Positions 11,101-23,093 of a stretch of 64,000 bases of DNA are shown in pieces. Position 1 is the first letter of the stretch. Every line of letters starts with the position of its first letter. The notes below the pieces were generated by a model that searched no databases, had not been told where the DNA came from, and worked only from the letters and a program-made list of their open reading frames with translations. The position numbers and the translations under genes are program-made. The DNA comes from Rhizoclosmatium globosum (Eukaryota; Chytridiomycota; Chytridiomycetes; Chytridiales; Chytriomycetaceae), in contig MCGO01000135.1 in assembly GCA_002104985.1 (NCBI GenBank), forward strand, positions 1-64,000, given 5' to 3'.

Positions 11101-11391
11101 CGAAGACACAACAGCAAATTAAAAGAGCCACAAATATGAATAACGCCAAAACAGGCCCCATGACTGGCCAGTCGGTGGAGTTGTCGTCGTCTTGGGCTAT
11201 GGAATGGTTTGGAAAAATGAAATGTCCCGAGCGGACTGTGATAAACGATCAAATAACAGGTCCAAACGTAATCAAATAGCGTAAATATTTATAGTAATTG
11301 AAAATACTATCAGAACTGCAATATCTCTTACTCGTTGCTAATTGTAACTTGATTTCATAAATATGAGGTATTAATTTACTAATTTAGCAAC

Positions 11392-11811
11392 TCATTTCGA
11401 AGTTATAAATGGGGAATTTGGTCCATATACACCAAGCCGTTCTACTGGTTTATGTCGACTTTGGATTGCAGTTCCTTCGGCTGGAGAAATGGAAATTATT
11501 GTATGTGTGTTCCCAAATTTATCTGTGTATTCTTGAGTGGTTTGAGGCATTGGATTTTGTATTTGCGTTAACGACAGTGTGGCTGTGACGATGTTTGTCT
11601 GACTATCGCCAAAGCAATGCGCAGTGACGGTAGGTGGTTCGGGTCCAAAAGAAGTGGGCAACTGTGTTATAGAAACACCGTCTTGCTTGCTGAATCGTTT
11701 TTTGCAACTCTGGTACAGATGACAAAGGCAGCCACACCCGAAGAGAGCCCCCAGAATGCAACCAGTTATTATCCAGTCAGTCTGAGTCATTTCATGGTAG
11801 TTGCGAGACAT
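11392..11811 (-). CDS. Small single-pass membrane protein, unknown
   Basis: 139-residue single-exon ORF with an ATG at 11811. A short polar N terminus (MSRNYHEMTQTD) is followed by one hydrophobic, Cys-rich helix (WIITGCILGALFGCGCLCHL, residues about 13-32), a basic stretch (SCKKRFSK) and a roughly 100-residue Thr/Ser/Pro-rich tail. The positive charges after the helix suggest a cytosolic C terminus; the cysteines could be palmitoylated. No family recognised. It lies alone between two wax-synthase genes on the opposite strand, so it may not be a real gene. Confidence 0.45.
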   Translation of the reverse strand: MSRNYHEMTQTDWIITGCILGALFGCGCLCHLYQSCKKRFSKQDGVSITQLPTSFGPEPPTVTAHCFGDSQTNIVTATLSLTQIQNPMPQTTQEYTDKFGNTHTIISISPAEGTAIQSRHKPVERLGVYGPNSPFITSK

Positions 11812-12005
11812 TTTGTTGGTTTCGGTGAGATTTCTTGATGCTTTTCCACAAGCGTATATTATCGTGAAGAGGCTGGCTAGAGATCGGAATTGCTTCTTTG
11901 TGGCAGAACGAAGAGCAAAACACCAAGAACAAGTAAATTCTGGATTGGTTTATAAATCGTTATTTATTTTGACACATTACTCAGAAAGATTGTGGAGATC
12001 AGGAG

Positions 12006-13386
12006 ATGGCTGCAGTGAAGTACGAAGCGGTCCTCATTGACCCAATAGCTTCCATTCCGCCTTGGTCGTCAGCTTTAAGCCATATAATACTGTAAGATAA
12101 CTTGACGCCTAACTACCACCTTCAGATCATCTTGTTTGGCCTCATACCCTCAATCCACTTGACGCTCTTACACTCAACATCCATCCCATCCTTCGCCGTG
12201 ACAATCCTCAGCACATCCCTCTTCTTCTTCATCCCAAACCTTCTCGAATGCGATGAACAGTCCGTCGATTTCATGTGGAAGGGCCTGGGCTGCATGTACT
12301 TTCTTCTCCGCTCTCTTGAAATTGGATCCTTCCCTCGATCGGTAACGTCAAAGTGGACTGCGGCGCAATACTTTGAGTTTCTGTTTACATCTGATAACGA
12401 GCCGTTGCGGAGGTATCGAAAGGAGGAAGCCTTGAAGGAGGTTCAAGCTTGTAAGAAGTTGGGGCTCCCTCTTCCAAAGCCGAAAGAAAACGGGCCGTAT
12501 GTTACGGAGCCGAGTGGTTATGGAATTTGGTTCTTTGTGAAGCTTTTGGGCGAGATGTTGTGTTGTGAAGTCTTGTACTGTTTCGCGAAAGGGTATTTGG
12601 CAAAGTATCCATATCGGGAGTATGGACCTTTCTTGGCTTTATGGGACTTAGAAGGGGTTGTCGTTCACGCCGTTTTTGCAGTGTTACTCATGACGGAGCT
12701 GAACATGAGTTGAGTTGGTCTTATCTCTGGATTTCTGTTGCACTAAACAGTTGTATACAGCTTACACGTTTCCACGTTGCCTGTAACTATCATGCTCAAC
12801 GCCCCCTTTGTTCACATGTTCAATAATCCTTTCCTGTCAACATCCTTAGCTGATTTTGTGAGCGAATTTGCGGTCGTGAGTTATCTAAGAATACTAACAT
12901 CATTTTCAGTGGTCTCACAGATGGAACTACCCCATCAAAGAAACAATGTATCGCTTGGGATTCGTACCAACAATCACGCTCTTGTCTTGGTTCGACCCGC
13001 CATTGAATTCAGGCCAAAATGCTGCGAAACCAAAACAACCGGTCGCGCATTATGCGATTGCTTCAGTTGTCGCATTTATTGCATCGGCTATGTTTCATGA
13101 ATACGTTGTGGCGTTCTTCCTTGCTGGTCAGAAACTAGGACAAAACGGAATCTTCTTCATTTTGCATGGACTGCTGTGTATTGAGCAGCGAACTTTCCAA
13201 GTATGGACTGGATTTGGAAGGAGTTGGGGAAAGGGGGTTATGTGGAATATTGTTGGATGGTTAGTTACTGTTACTTTGTTGCTTGTCACAAGTCCCTTAT
13301 TTGCTGGCGTATATATTCGGTCAGGAGTTATTAGTCTCTTACCAGTGCCTGGATTCTTGTTTGACTTTTTCCAGAGCATTATTTAA
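12006..13386 (+). CDS. Wax-synthase-like acyltransferase, long form, copy E
   Basis: About 415 residues. Exon 1 starts at ATG 12006. The first intron (12092-12125) is short, and its phase is off by one base, perhaps an indel. Exons 12126-12708, 12751-12857 and 12910-13386 join in phase. Order of motifs: hydrophobic N terminus, LLRSLEIGSFPRSVTSKW, FLFTSDNEP, a charged loop, FLALWDLEGVVVHAVF, NPFLSTSLADF|WSHRWNYPIK, SAMFHEYVV (conserved His), TGFGRSWGKGVMWNIVGW, SPLFAGVY. This is the full family architecture for membrane-bound O-acyltransferases of the wax synthase group. The acyl acceptor is unknown. It is convergent with copy F, with 73 nt between stops. Confidence 0.85.
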
Positions 13387-13459
13387 CATTTTGTACTTGC
13401 TTTTTATTCTATGATTCGTTTTGATAAAGTAAAAACCTCTTATTGTTGTATTCATTTTA

Positions 13460-14813
13460 TCAGAAATACTTCAGAAAGAAATTGAGAAGAGTTGGCGACA
13501 TGGGAACAACAAGCTTGTTGAAGTGGATTCCAGCTCTTGCGTAAGGTCCGACGAACATTGGGCTTGGAAGGAGGATCAGTAAGGCAGTAACTGTTTTTGA
13601 AGCAATTGAGGACATTCGTCGGGTGATGGCTAGAAGAACTCACATAACCAGCCGACAACCGCAGCTGTGTGGCCATGGCCCCAGCGTTTTCCAAAGCCAG
13701 TCATTCGCAAAAACACGGCTTCGACGACACAAAATACACCTTGAAGCATAAAATAGATTGTGTTTTCCCCCAACGGTTGTCCATCCGAGACAAGTGTAAT
13801 TAACCCTTCATGCATCGCAGACGATAACGCAAATGCCGCCAATATCGCAATCATATAATGAACCTCAGGCTGCTTCTTTGATTTAGATTTTTGAGGCATC
13901 GAGGCTGCAAGGAGTCTGAGTGTCGGAAGAAACGCGAGACGGTGTAGCGATCCTTTAATGATTGAGTTCCAGCGGTTACTCCACTGTAGCGCGAGTGAAC
14001 TGTTAGTAAAACTGTACGATAAATTATAGACATACAAAGTCTCTGAGAGAGGATGCGATGAACGGGTTCTGCATGAGAGGAAAGTAGGGTGCTTGAAAGA
14101 ATATGAACGTTGGGAGCATTCCGATATAAGCTACTCGCGAATCAGAATCAGCCAACATGTAGGAAATGACTGTGTGCATACCAAATTCTACCAAACAGTA
14201 CATCTGGACTCCATAGAGAAGATGCTGCATCACAGATTTGAAATCACGAAAGTCAAGAAACCCATACTTTGGTACGTATGGATACTTTATAAAGAAAGCA
14301 GCCGCAGCGGTGTAGACTATCCATGTAACAAAGAGTTTTGTGATGTAAGAGAGGTAGAACATTGCATTCCGATCTCCAGCAACAACATAAATGACTTTCG
14401 ATTTGCGTTGATCCCCTTTTTTGGCCTCCATTAATCGGATTGGATTATTTGTCGCTGTGGCAATGAACTCAAAGTAATCCATGAGCGGCCATTTTGAGGT
14501 GAATGTGCGAGACAGTGTTGCAATCTCAAGAAAGCGAAGAGAGAGAAAGATTGACAGAGTGCGACAGAATGTATCAACATTGGCGATCGCGGACACAAAG
14601 AGGTAAGGGAAAGCTATGGCTGTGGCATTGGATGTGGCTGTTATCAATGCATTTGACAGCTCCGTTCGACGAAGGAGAGCAAAGTGAAGCACCGGAATTA
14701 AGACAAACATCACTACCTTGTAATAATGATTAATTGCCAGATTTCAATGTATTCAGATGGTTTCTGTTGCATACCAGTGATAGAGGAGCCGGAAGAACAG
14801 CAATTGGCAGCAT
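13460..14813 (-). CDS. Wax-synthase-like acyltransferase, long form, copy F (intact)
   Basis: Four exons (14813-14775, 14716-14036, 13983-13644, 13590-13460), all in phase, giving 396 residues. The short first exon encodes MLPIAVLPAPLSL. Next come a hydrophobic segment (VLIPVLHFALL), LRFLEIATLSRTFTSKW, FIATATNNP, FLDFRDFKSVMQHLLYG, NPFIASSLRDF|WSNRWN, LSSAMHEGL (His-Glu) and TGFGKRWGHG, ending SPMFVGPYARAG. Likely a multi-pass ER membrane acyl-CoA:alcohol O-acyltransferase. The intron position between RDF and WS(N/H)RW is shared with D, E and G, which shows common descent. Divergent from Argonaute across a 399-nt gap. Confidence 0.85.
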
Positions 14814-15212
14814 GTGACTACTGCAGACTCTCAACATACACGCAATCATAAAAGAAGGACATTACAGCGCTTAATACTTCAAGAAAGGGAGTTGTTTCGA
14901 AGTGAAAATTTTGAGGGCACTCTCGTTTTTCTCCAATCCAAATCCCTCATTGACCACTCACAACCTCAAGTTTTAAGGGTGAGTCTCCATCAAAGTCCCA
15001 GAGCAAGTGGATGCATGCAATCAATAGAACTGGATAGATGAAGGGGGAGAGCGGGGGGGTTGTGCAGGAAGGGGCCGGACTCGTTTCACAATCAAAGCAG
15101 CTTGGACTGATCGCTTCTCTCTTTGAAAACAACCTCTGAACAACCACCACAGCCTCCACCTAGAAACCATCTCTAGAATACCAAATACCAGGCAATTAAT
15201 CAAACCAATCGA
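14814..15212. other. Divergent promoter region, wax-synthase F / Argonaute
   Basis: 399 nt between two divergent ATGs. Nothing coding is recognisable. A CT-rich stretch precedes the Argonaute start (about 15115-15165), as is common in fungal promoters. Confidence 0.4.
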
Positions 15213-18200
15213 ATGGAGTCCCTGAACCCACTCTCGGTCGTCCCCGCTTCCGTGTCGCTCAACGGCCCGGCCTTCCCGCTGCGCCCGGCCCTCGGACGCT
15301 CAGGCCGATCAATCCAAGTGCGCGCAAACTTCTTTCCGGTGCAGACGCTTCCTCAGCGCCCAATCCACCACTACGAAGTCGTCATCACCCCCGAGGTTCC
15401 TCCCGCAAAGAACAGACGAGTGTACCAGCTGTGGGAAGATGAAGGTGTGTGTTGAGCTACTCGGTGTGTGTTAGGCGACTGATCCCTTCCTTAAAGCTCT
15501 CCTCAGCGGTGAACTCGGTGGTGTGAGACCTGTCTTTGACGGCCGCAAGAACGTTTACTCGGCTAGACCCCTTCCAATCGTTGAAAATGAATGCGAATTT
15601 ACCGTGGATTACTATGACAATGACGATCCTTTTGCAAAGAAGTGAGTGCTTGGGATATTCGTATCTGTCTGCATACCAATACTCACTGATCAATCATCTT
15701 CAGGAACGGCCCAAAGAAGTTTACTTTAGCTCTCATCAAAGTAGGCGAAATCAATATGCAGCGTTTGGGACTCTTTTTGGAAGGTCGTACGAATGAGACA
15801 CCATTTGACGCTATCCAAGCCCTCGATATCTTGTTGCGTCACAGACCATCGCTCATGTACACCACTGTCGGCCGTTGCTTCTATACTCCCGACTCTGCAG
15901 CTCCTATTGCAAATGGTGCTCAACTCTGGCAAGGTTTCCACCAGTCCATTCGCCCAACTCGTGGACAAATGCTCATCAACTTGGACGTCTCTGCCACTGC
16001 TTTCTTTCAACCAGGTCCATTGGTCGAAATGGTTGCCAAAATTCTCAACAGAAATACTCCAAATGATCTCCGTGCTCCCATTACTGAGAAGGACCGTGTG
16101 AAGTTGGATAAGACTTTGAAAGGACTGAAAGTTGCCGTTACGCACCGTGGACAAATTCGCCGCAAGTACCGTATCGCTCGTATTACTTTGACCCCTGCTT
16201 CACGAACTATGTTCCCATTGAGCTCCACGGGTCAGGAAGAGTCGGTTGCAAACTACTTTATGCAAAAGTACAATGCGCCTCTCTACTTTCCACACTTGCC
16301 TTGTTTGATTGTCGGTGACCCAGCCAAACTTGTGTATTTGCCAATGGAAGTGTGTGAAGTTGTTCCAGGACAAAGACATTTGAGAAAGTTGAATGAGCGA
16401 CAGGTTTGTTTATTTTTATTTTTTTGATCTTTGACAATATTCTGCTTTTTACCAATGCAAATCTCTAACAATTACTTTTTTGATCAGACGGCTGAAATGA
16501 TCAAGTTCACTTGTCAACCTCCTCACGTGCGTTCCAACAAGATTTCCGCTGGTATTACAATTCTTCAGCAGCGTGATAACGAGTACCTCAACGAATTCGA
16601 CGTGACAATCGGCCACGAAATGGCTATCGTCAACTCCCGTATTCTCCCAGCCCCCGCTATTTCATACCACCCTGCCTCCAAAGAACCAGTTATCACTCCT
16701 CGCGAAGGTGCCTGGAACTTGCGTGACAAAATGGTCGCTCAGGGAGTGACAATCCGTTCCTGGTCCGTTGTCGCTTTTGGTACTGAAAACGACTACCCCG
16801 TCCAATCCATCCAAAAGTTCATCACCCTCCTCGTCCAAACCTGCGAAGAATGCGGTGTCTTTGTTCAAAACCGTCAACCACCCATCTCCTACGCCAACCC
16901 ACACGGAAACGTGGAGAAGACTTTGATTGATGCTTACATGGTTGCTGGAAACTCTTTCCAGGAGCGTCCTCAGCTTGTGATTTGTATCTTGCCAAACACG
17001 GGTGTCCCATTGTACGCTGAGATTAAACGTGTGAGTGACACGGTGATTGGTCTCGCTACGCAATGTATTCAGGCCAAGCACATGTTTGCGGCAAAAAGAC
17101 AGTACTGTGCGAATGTCTGTTTGAAGATGAATGTCAAGTTGGGTGGTATGAACTCATTCTTGAGTAACGCGCAATTGCCATTTGTGAGTGAGCGACCTAC
17201 TATTATCTTTGGGGCCGATGTTACCGTAAGTTTTTACGAGTTTATTATGACTGTATGTTGACATACTGGTTTACAGCATCCCGCTCCTGGTTCTGCATCT
17301 ACTCAGTCGATTGCAGCTCTTGTTGGATCCATGGATGCGCAGTGTTCTCGTTATGCTGCTGCCATCCGAGTTCAAAAGGGTCGCCAGGAAATGATCCAAG
17401 ATTTGGCATCGATGGTTGTTGAGCTCCTCAAAACCTTCTACCAAACCTGTGGTGCCAAGCCAGAACGTATCTGCTTCTTCCGTGATGGAGTCAGCGAAGG
17501 ACAATTCCACGAGGTCCTTAAAGCAGAAATCGAAGCGATGAGACTTGCCTGTTCCACCCTCGAAGCATCCTACCGCCCTACTATCACTTACATTGTCGTC
17601 CAAAAGCGACACCACGCCCGTTTCTTCCCTATTCGTAAAGAAGACTCCGACCGCTCTGGAAACGTCCTCCCCGGAACAGTCGTCGAAACCGGTGTCACCC
17701 ACCCCTCAGAATTCGACTTCTACCTCTGCTCCCACCCAGGTCTCCAGGGTACATCGAAACCAACACATTACCATGTCCTCTATGATGAAAACAGATTCAC
17801 ATCGGATTCGCTTCAAGAACTGACGTACAGGTTGTGTTACCTGTACTGTCGTGCGACACGATCTGTTAGTGTCGTTCCACCCGCGTACTACGCACACCTC
17901 GTGGCTGCCCGCGCGCGGTTCCATGCAACCGGCGACGGGTGGTTGGAAGGGTTCAGCGACATGGCGAGTGTAATGGGGATGTCGAACATGAGTGCCGCAA
18001 GCATGGGCAGCGTCGCAAGTTTGAGCACAGGTGCTGCTGGAAATGTTGGAGGCATGGTTGGCGCTGTCAGTGGTCTTGCTGGACAAATGTCTGGATTGAG
18101 TATGGACGGATCGTCGTCTGCGGGTGGACCACCTGGTTTGGATGGATCGCGAGGTGCGTTGAATAAGAGAATGTCGATGGCAAATCTTGCGGCTGGGCCT

Positions 18201-18413
18201 GTAAGGACGCTTGGAAGTAGGGCTTCGGGATACTTTAATGTGAATCAGCAGAATGGAAGTGCTGGTACTGGTGGATCTCTTGGTTTCGTCAAGAGCAGTG
18301 CTGGATCACAGGGCATTCCAGGTGGAGATGGAAGTGGTGAAGGAGGCGTTGTGCGGGTGATGAACTATGGTGTTGTCAAGAGTGAGCTTTCGAGTGTTAT
18401 GTGGTTTATGTAG
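15213..18413 (+). CDS. Argonaute (slicer-type, QDE-2/AGO family)
   Basis: Five exons (15213-15444, 15497-15641, 15704-16403, 16488-17225, 17277-18413) give 983 residues with all joins in phase. The protein binds small RNAs and cleaves complementary transcripts in RNA interference. Visible order: N domain ([15 protein letters not shown]), DUF1785/PAZ region (residues about 140-390, including VGRCFY), MID ([14 protein letters not shown], with the 5'-phosphate-binding region [14 protein letters not shown]), then PIWI. The catalytic tetrad is complete: D about 603 (GADVTHP), E about 643 (GRQEM), D about 675 ([11 protein letters not shown]), H about 769 ([11 protein letters not shown]). A roughly 130-residue Met/Ser/Gly-rich insert (about 830-960) precedes the C-terminal VMWFM. 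The exon 1/2 acceptor at 15496 was chosen because it keeps frame. No Dicer or RNA polymerase gene is in the window. Confidence 0.95.
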
Positions 18414-18662
18414 TTTTCCGTGCATAATTATTTTTCTCTTTCTTCTCTCCTTTACATAAATCTATTTGCGAACTGAAAATTACATTCCATGCAGGGAACC
18501 CTTGGTATTAATGAACTGAAATAACACATTATGACTTCAGAACAACAATCTCATAAAATAGATATCAAAATCAAAAAGTAATTTCGAAACATTCAGATGT
18601 TTGGGGTTGCGGTTGGTTAGTTTCCTTCTATAGAATCTGATATCCTTCTGTATCTATCATTG

Positions 18663-19409
18663 ATGGGTGGGCTTAAAACGAATGCTTTCATAATAGATTC
18701 TGCAAAAGTGCCATTCTTGCATTACTTTGATCATTATGCAAACACTTCCAGAGCACGACAAGAAATTTTAAACTTGGGAAATGCTGCGCAAGATGCAAAT
18801 GATGGAACAGAACTGGAATCAACCCTCGCAACTACCGTTTGTGTGGCCTCCCATTGTGGAGGGGTTAACGGAATACTAATTCAATCATTTCTCAATGAGT
18901 TAATTTACAGCCTCCAGCGATCTCTCACCAATTCTGATTTGACAATTGACATGTCTTGTCTTCCCGTTTCTGTTCTCGATAATTTCCAGATTCCTTTTCT
19001 GTCGCCACCTGGAATTCATTGGCCAGCTTGGATTCTCAGTTCTCCTGGATGTTTTGGAAACCTGACAAGATCTGTTAATAAGGAGAAGGTGGATCTCTCA
19101 ACATCGTGCGGGCTGTCTGGAGAATGCAAAGACTATGGGAATTCTTTGTCATCAAACACAATAATTGAAATATTAAGGAGGGTTCCTGACTCATCAAAGC
19201 TTCACCTGGTCCTTACACGAAAGCTTCAAAAATCATACTTTACAAAAAACACCTATGAAATGAAAGTGACAAACAGTAAACGGCTTGCTGTTTGTCAAGT
19301 AGATTCTGTAGTAAACCCACCAGTTATTTCCCAAATTTCAGGGATTCCGTTTGGAACTACACCAGAGTGTGTTGTACTGTTTATTATTTGTCCCAGAATA
19401 AAGGCGTAA
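18663..19409 (+). CDS. Hypothetical protein, orphan
   Basis: Intronless frame from ATG 18663 of about 248 residues. I recognise no family. It is rich in Ser, Asn and Leu, has nine or more cysteines and has no clear signal peptide or membrane helix. The stop lies only 8 nt from the 3' end of wax-synthase copy G on the other strand. Codon usage is not obviously different from its neighbours. It could be a real orphan gene or the last exon of a larger one. Confidence 0.4.
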   Translation: MGGLKTNAFIIDSAKVPFLHYFDHYANTSRARQEILNLGNAAQDANDGTELESTLATTVCVASHCGGVNGILIQSFLNELIYSLQRSLTNSDLTIDMSCLPVSVLDNFQIPFLSPPGIHWPAWILSSPGCFGNLTRSVNKEKVDLSTSCGLSGECKDYGNSLSSNTIIEILRRVPDSSKLHLVLTRKLQKSYFTKNTYEMKVTNSKRLAVCQVDSVVNPPVISQISGIPFGTTPECVVLFIICPRIKA

Positions 19410-19417
19410 ATACTCTA

Positions 19418-20933
19418 TCAGATGCAGCTTTTAACATACTCAATCACAAAATCCGGCACAGGAATCGTAAAACCGTTTACGAATAACCCGTCAGCTGCAT
19501 ATGGTCTCGTAAACAATGGGCTCATCCAAACCAACAACCCGAGGGATCCAGCCCATCCGAGCACATCGCCCACAACCCCTGTTCCCCAACTACTTCCAAA
19601 TCCAGTCGCTCTCTGTGCATATCCTTGTGCAAAAGTCAGAATTCCTTGTCCCATGGAAAAGAGCAAGTTCTCGCCAGCTGGTTGTGAGGGCAAATACATG
19701 AAGACCAAAAACTCGTGCAGGAGAGATGAGAGGAAGAATGCAGATAGACCTGCGAGAATCAAATGCGCCGTTGGTGTTCGGTTTTGGGCTGTGTATTTCG
19801 GGGAGATTGGTGGATTGATTGAGGAGAGGAAACGGAGTGTTGGAATGAAGGCGAGGCTATGCAGAATGTCCTTGATTGTTTTGTTCCATCTGAAACTCCA
19901 CTGTAATATTAGTTAGCTTTTGCGGTGTGGGAAAGTATGCGCAAATGGTTTCTTACAAAGTCGCGAAGAGAAGTTGCGAGGAATGGGAAGTTGAATGAGA
20001 ATGAGAATGGGCTTCCAAAAAGCAATGAGGCACCCATGTTGACATTTCCAAAGTCTAGAATAAATCGAGTTAACTCACGAATTAATTCTACTGTTGAGAC
20101 TTACTAAATTCCAATGCCATCAAAACAAGAGCAGAAAACATCAGGTGTTCACGTAAACCGACCCAGTCACCTAATGTCAGTACTCCAAAACGCTCCTTAT
20201 TATAAATAAAGTCAGATTCGCCTCAATGGTGGAATACTGTACCTGGTATCCATACTTTCGGAAATACGCCAAACAAAAGATATACACACCAAGTGTATAT
20301 CCCATTCTCACGACATAATAAATCCAAAACTGAAGAGTAAAGTCCCGCGGTGAAATTTCACCCGTTCGCTTCTTTGCAGTCTTCAAAGGCAGCTTGGCTT
20401 CCTTTCGTCGAAGGTTCTCCTTTTGAAAAGCAATCTCCTGAATATTCCGTAAATGCATTGTTTCACCCGTCATGATGAATTCGACGTATTCAGGAAGTGA
20501 GAACGAGGAGTTGAGTGTGCTAAGCATTAAGATCAGCCTTGATTCAGATGCATGCTGTATGGGTCATGACAGCTTACCGATCAATCGTTCCTAGCTGTAA
20601 GAAACGCAAAGCGTAAATTACTTGAGATGAGGCGGCTCCACATAGGTATATAAAGAGGTTGGGGCATGGAAACATTAGAGGAAGCATGATCGCTGCAATG
20701 AATCCGGTCCATGCTACGAATTCATTGGATAAGCTTTTGTTGCGAAGAAGAAGGAAGTGGCCGAACGGAAGCACTGAGAAGATGAGAGGCTGTGCAGTTG
20801 TTAGTTGGGGTTGAAGATCGGCGTCAGTTGATAACGATAACGCATCGTGTTGTGATCGTAGAAAAGAATAGCGTACCAGAGAAGCCCACTCAGGGATCAC
20901 GACGGCGTATGGATGAATGTGTTGTAGTGGCAT
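19418..20933 (-). CDS. Wax-synthase-like acyltransferase, long form, copy G (intact)
   Basis: Six exons (20933-20877, 20789-20578, 20519-20243, 20195-20105, 20054-19957, 19900-19418) join in phase to 405 residues. The start is MPLQHIHPYAVVIPEWASL, then a hydrophobic segment (FSVLPFGHFLLL), LRFLQLGTIDR, FIMTGETMHLRN, FGVLTLGDWVGLREHLMF, FPFLATSLRDF|WSFRWN, SSLLHEFLV (His-Glu), TGFGSSWGTGVVGDVLGW and SPLFTRPYAADG. The exon structure matches F with extra introns. An ER membrane O-acyltransferase of the wax synthase group, substrate unknown. It shares a 542-nt divergent upstream region with the SCP-type phosphatase. Confidence 0.85.
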
Positions 20934-21475
20934 TTGGAGAAAGACAAAAGAGGGTTTCCGAAGTCGTGTTATGATGATTCCAAATAACACGTGGGGTATG
21001 GGAATAATATGGATACTCGGAGTTGTTCATGCATTAACAACAACTTAATTATTACTCTCAAGTACACAGGGCTCAACGAATTTGATGGGAATGTGACAGC
21101 CAAGCATCGAATCCTTAATTATTTCGACCTCCTTCATTTTTAACTCTCTTAATGAAACGTACGTCAGATTAATCATGGAACTTCAGTACAAATCATGGGA
21201 AGTAGTTGTAACTCAAAATAAGTGACCAATATAACTCGCATCGAAGCAAGTCTCGCGTCCAAATAGAAAGAATCGGCCCAGTGACACCGTTGTAACTGCA
21301 GCTTCTAACTTGTGCCCCCGACAGCTTCCAACAAAGTCAATCTTCTCTTTGAAAGGAAGTGAAAATTTTCAGGTTAGGCTCTCACAAATTGGCACGCAAC
21401 CAACCAACGAGCACCACCCGCCTCATTCATAGCCTAGACGCCTTTAGACGCTCCTGATAGATAGACAATAGACAA
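20934..21475. other. Divergent promoter region, wax-synthase G / phosphatase
   Basis: 542 nt between divergent starts. No coding feature is supported. A repeated GACGCC/AGACGC motif occurs just upstream of the phosphatase ATG (about 21436-21451). Confidence 0.4.
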
Positions 21476-22918
21476 ATGAGCAGCGAGCAGACCAAGGCAA
21501 CAATTACTGTGGTTGAGGAAGAAGCGGGAAGTGTGCAAGCCGTGGCAGTACCAGTTGAAGATGCTTCTGTATCTTCAACTGTCCCAGCTATTACCATCAC
21601 TACCACTACCACTACCACCACTACTACCACTGCCACCGAAGCCGACGAACTTGGCTTTGATCCTTCCCTCGTAATCACACAAGTTCCCGAACCTCCAACT
21701 CCAGCAACCATCCACCACCACCCACACAAACTGCGAAAACCATCAACAGTTCCATCCTCCAAAGTCGCTCCAATTCCACCAAAAGATGCGCAGTCTTCAT
21801 TGAACCAGCAACAAAAGGACGCTAAGGCCACCCCTCCCTTCTTCAAACAACTCCAACGCCTCTTTTGTGGATGCTGTGGGGCTGACGATGTCGAATCAAC
21901 TCACTCTGGAGCTGCCATCAAAACGGATTCTGTGGTCTCGTCTACAGCCGAGATTGATCTGCCGCAAGTCATGAAGACTGATGATCACCTGGTGAAGAAG
22001 AAGGAGAGCAACTTGACTATTTCAAAGGAGTCTGTGTTGGAAGACGGAGAAGGCTCCCACGATCCTATCGTTACTCCATTTGCCGAACCTCTTACCCCTC
22101 CGACCTCTGACGATGGATCTGTCGAGGTGAGAACCTTCTTCAGTTGGACTCAATTCATTAACTGAACCAACACTTATCCCAAACAGTACCTTCTTCCCAA
22201 AATTCTCCCTGAAGACGTCGGCAAAAAGTGCCTTGTTCTAGACCTTGACGAAACTCTTGTCCACTCCTCCTTCAAACCTGTTCCCAACGCCGATTTCGTA
22301 ATCCCCATCGACATTGAAGGCACATTCCACAACGTATACGTCTTGAAAAGGCCGCACGTTGATTCTTTCTTGGAGAACTTGGGAAAAGAGTTTGAGGTGG
22401 TTGTATTTACGGCCAGTATGTCCAATTATGCGAACCCCGTATTGGACTTGTTGGACAGGAGCAAGGTCATCAAGCACCGTCTGTTTAGAGAGCATTGTGT
22501 GTACTATAACGGCGCATATGTCAAGGTATGTGCTGGCTGTCTCTTTCAGGCAAATCTTGAGTGAAGTGAATGAGTCGAACATACGCCACTCAATCAAGTC
22601 ATAAATAAGGCTTCTAGCCGAAGTCATTTCACATCTCGAAATAAGAATCTAATATTTTTTCTTCAGGATCTTTCTATGCTCGGCCGTCCACTTACAGATT
22701 GTATCATTGTTGATAATGCCGCTTACTCGTACGCCTTCCAACCCGAAAACGCAGTCCCATGTCAGTCTTGGTACAACGACATGGAAGATGACGAATTATT
22801 GGAATTGCAGCCATTCATGATGGGACTCAAGACGATTCCTGATGTTCGAACTGTGTTGGGAGTTGACCAGGAGGGAAATGGGTATGACGAGGAAGACGCT
22901 GCTGCTATTGTGCCATAA
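21476..22918 (+). CDS. SCP/Psr1-type protein phosphatase (FCP1-homology, HAD family)
   Basis: Three exons (21476-22126, 22187-22525, 22667-22918; all phase 0) encode 413 residues. The C-terminal roughly 200 residues are an FCP1-homology phosphatase domain. The catalytic [20 protein letters not shown] holds the DxDxT motif, followed by [35 protein letters not shown] and [16 protein letters not shown]. It closely follows human CTDSP1 and yeast Psr1/Psr2, Mg2+-dependent Ser/Thr phosphatases acting on RNA polymerase II CTD or membrane stress signalling. The N-terminal 200 residues are low complexity (Thr run at about 21597-21636), with a dicysteine cluster LFCGCCG that could be palmitoylated, as in Psr1. 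A plasma-membrane location is inferred from that cluster. Confidence 0.9.
21597..21636 (+). repeat. (ACT/ACC)n repeat encoding poly-Thr
   Basis: Near-perfect ACC/ACT triplets encode about 12 threonines in the disordered N terminus of the phosphatase. Confidence 0.85.
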
Positions 22919-23093
22919 TTTTCTGAGAGTATGGAGACACGAATTCCATTAATTGCTTTCTTTGTTTTCAATCCATTTTCTTCCGTTCACATGCCTCTTC
23001 GCAAGCCCGCCTATTCTTTTATACACTGCTACTTTTTTGTTTATTTTTTTCTTTTCGTTTTACACATTCTCTACCATGGAAAGGGGCCTTTTA

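Noticed and set aside
11101..11391. Search for the missing C terminus of wax-synthase copy D downstream of its stop
   Set aside because: No frame gives a convincing TGFG.SWG block or final helix, so the truncation stands.
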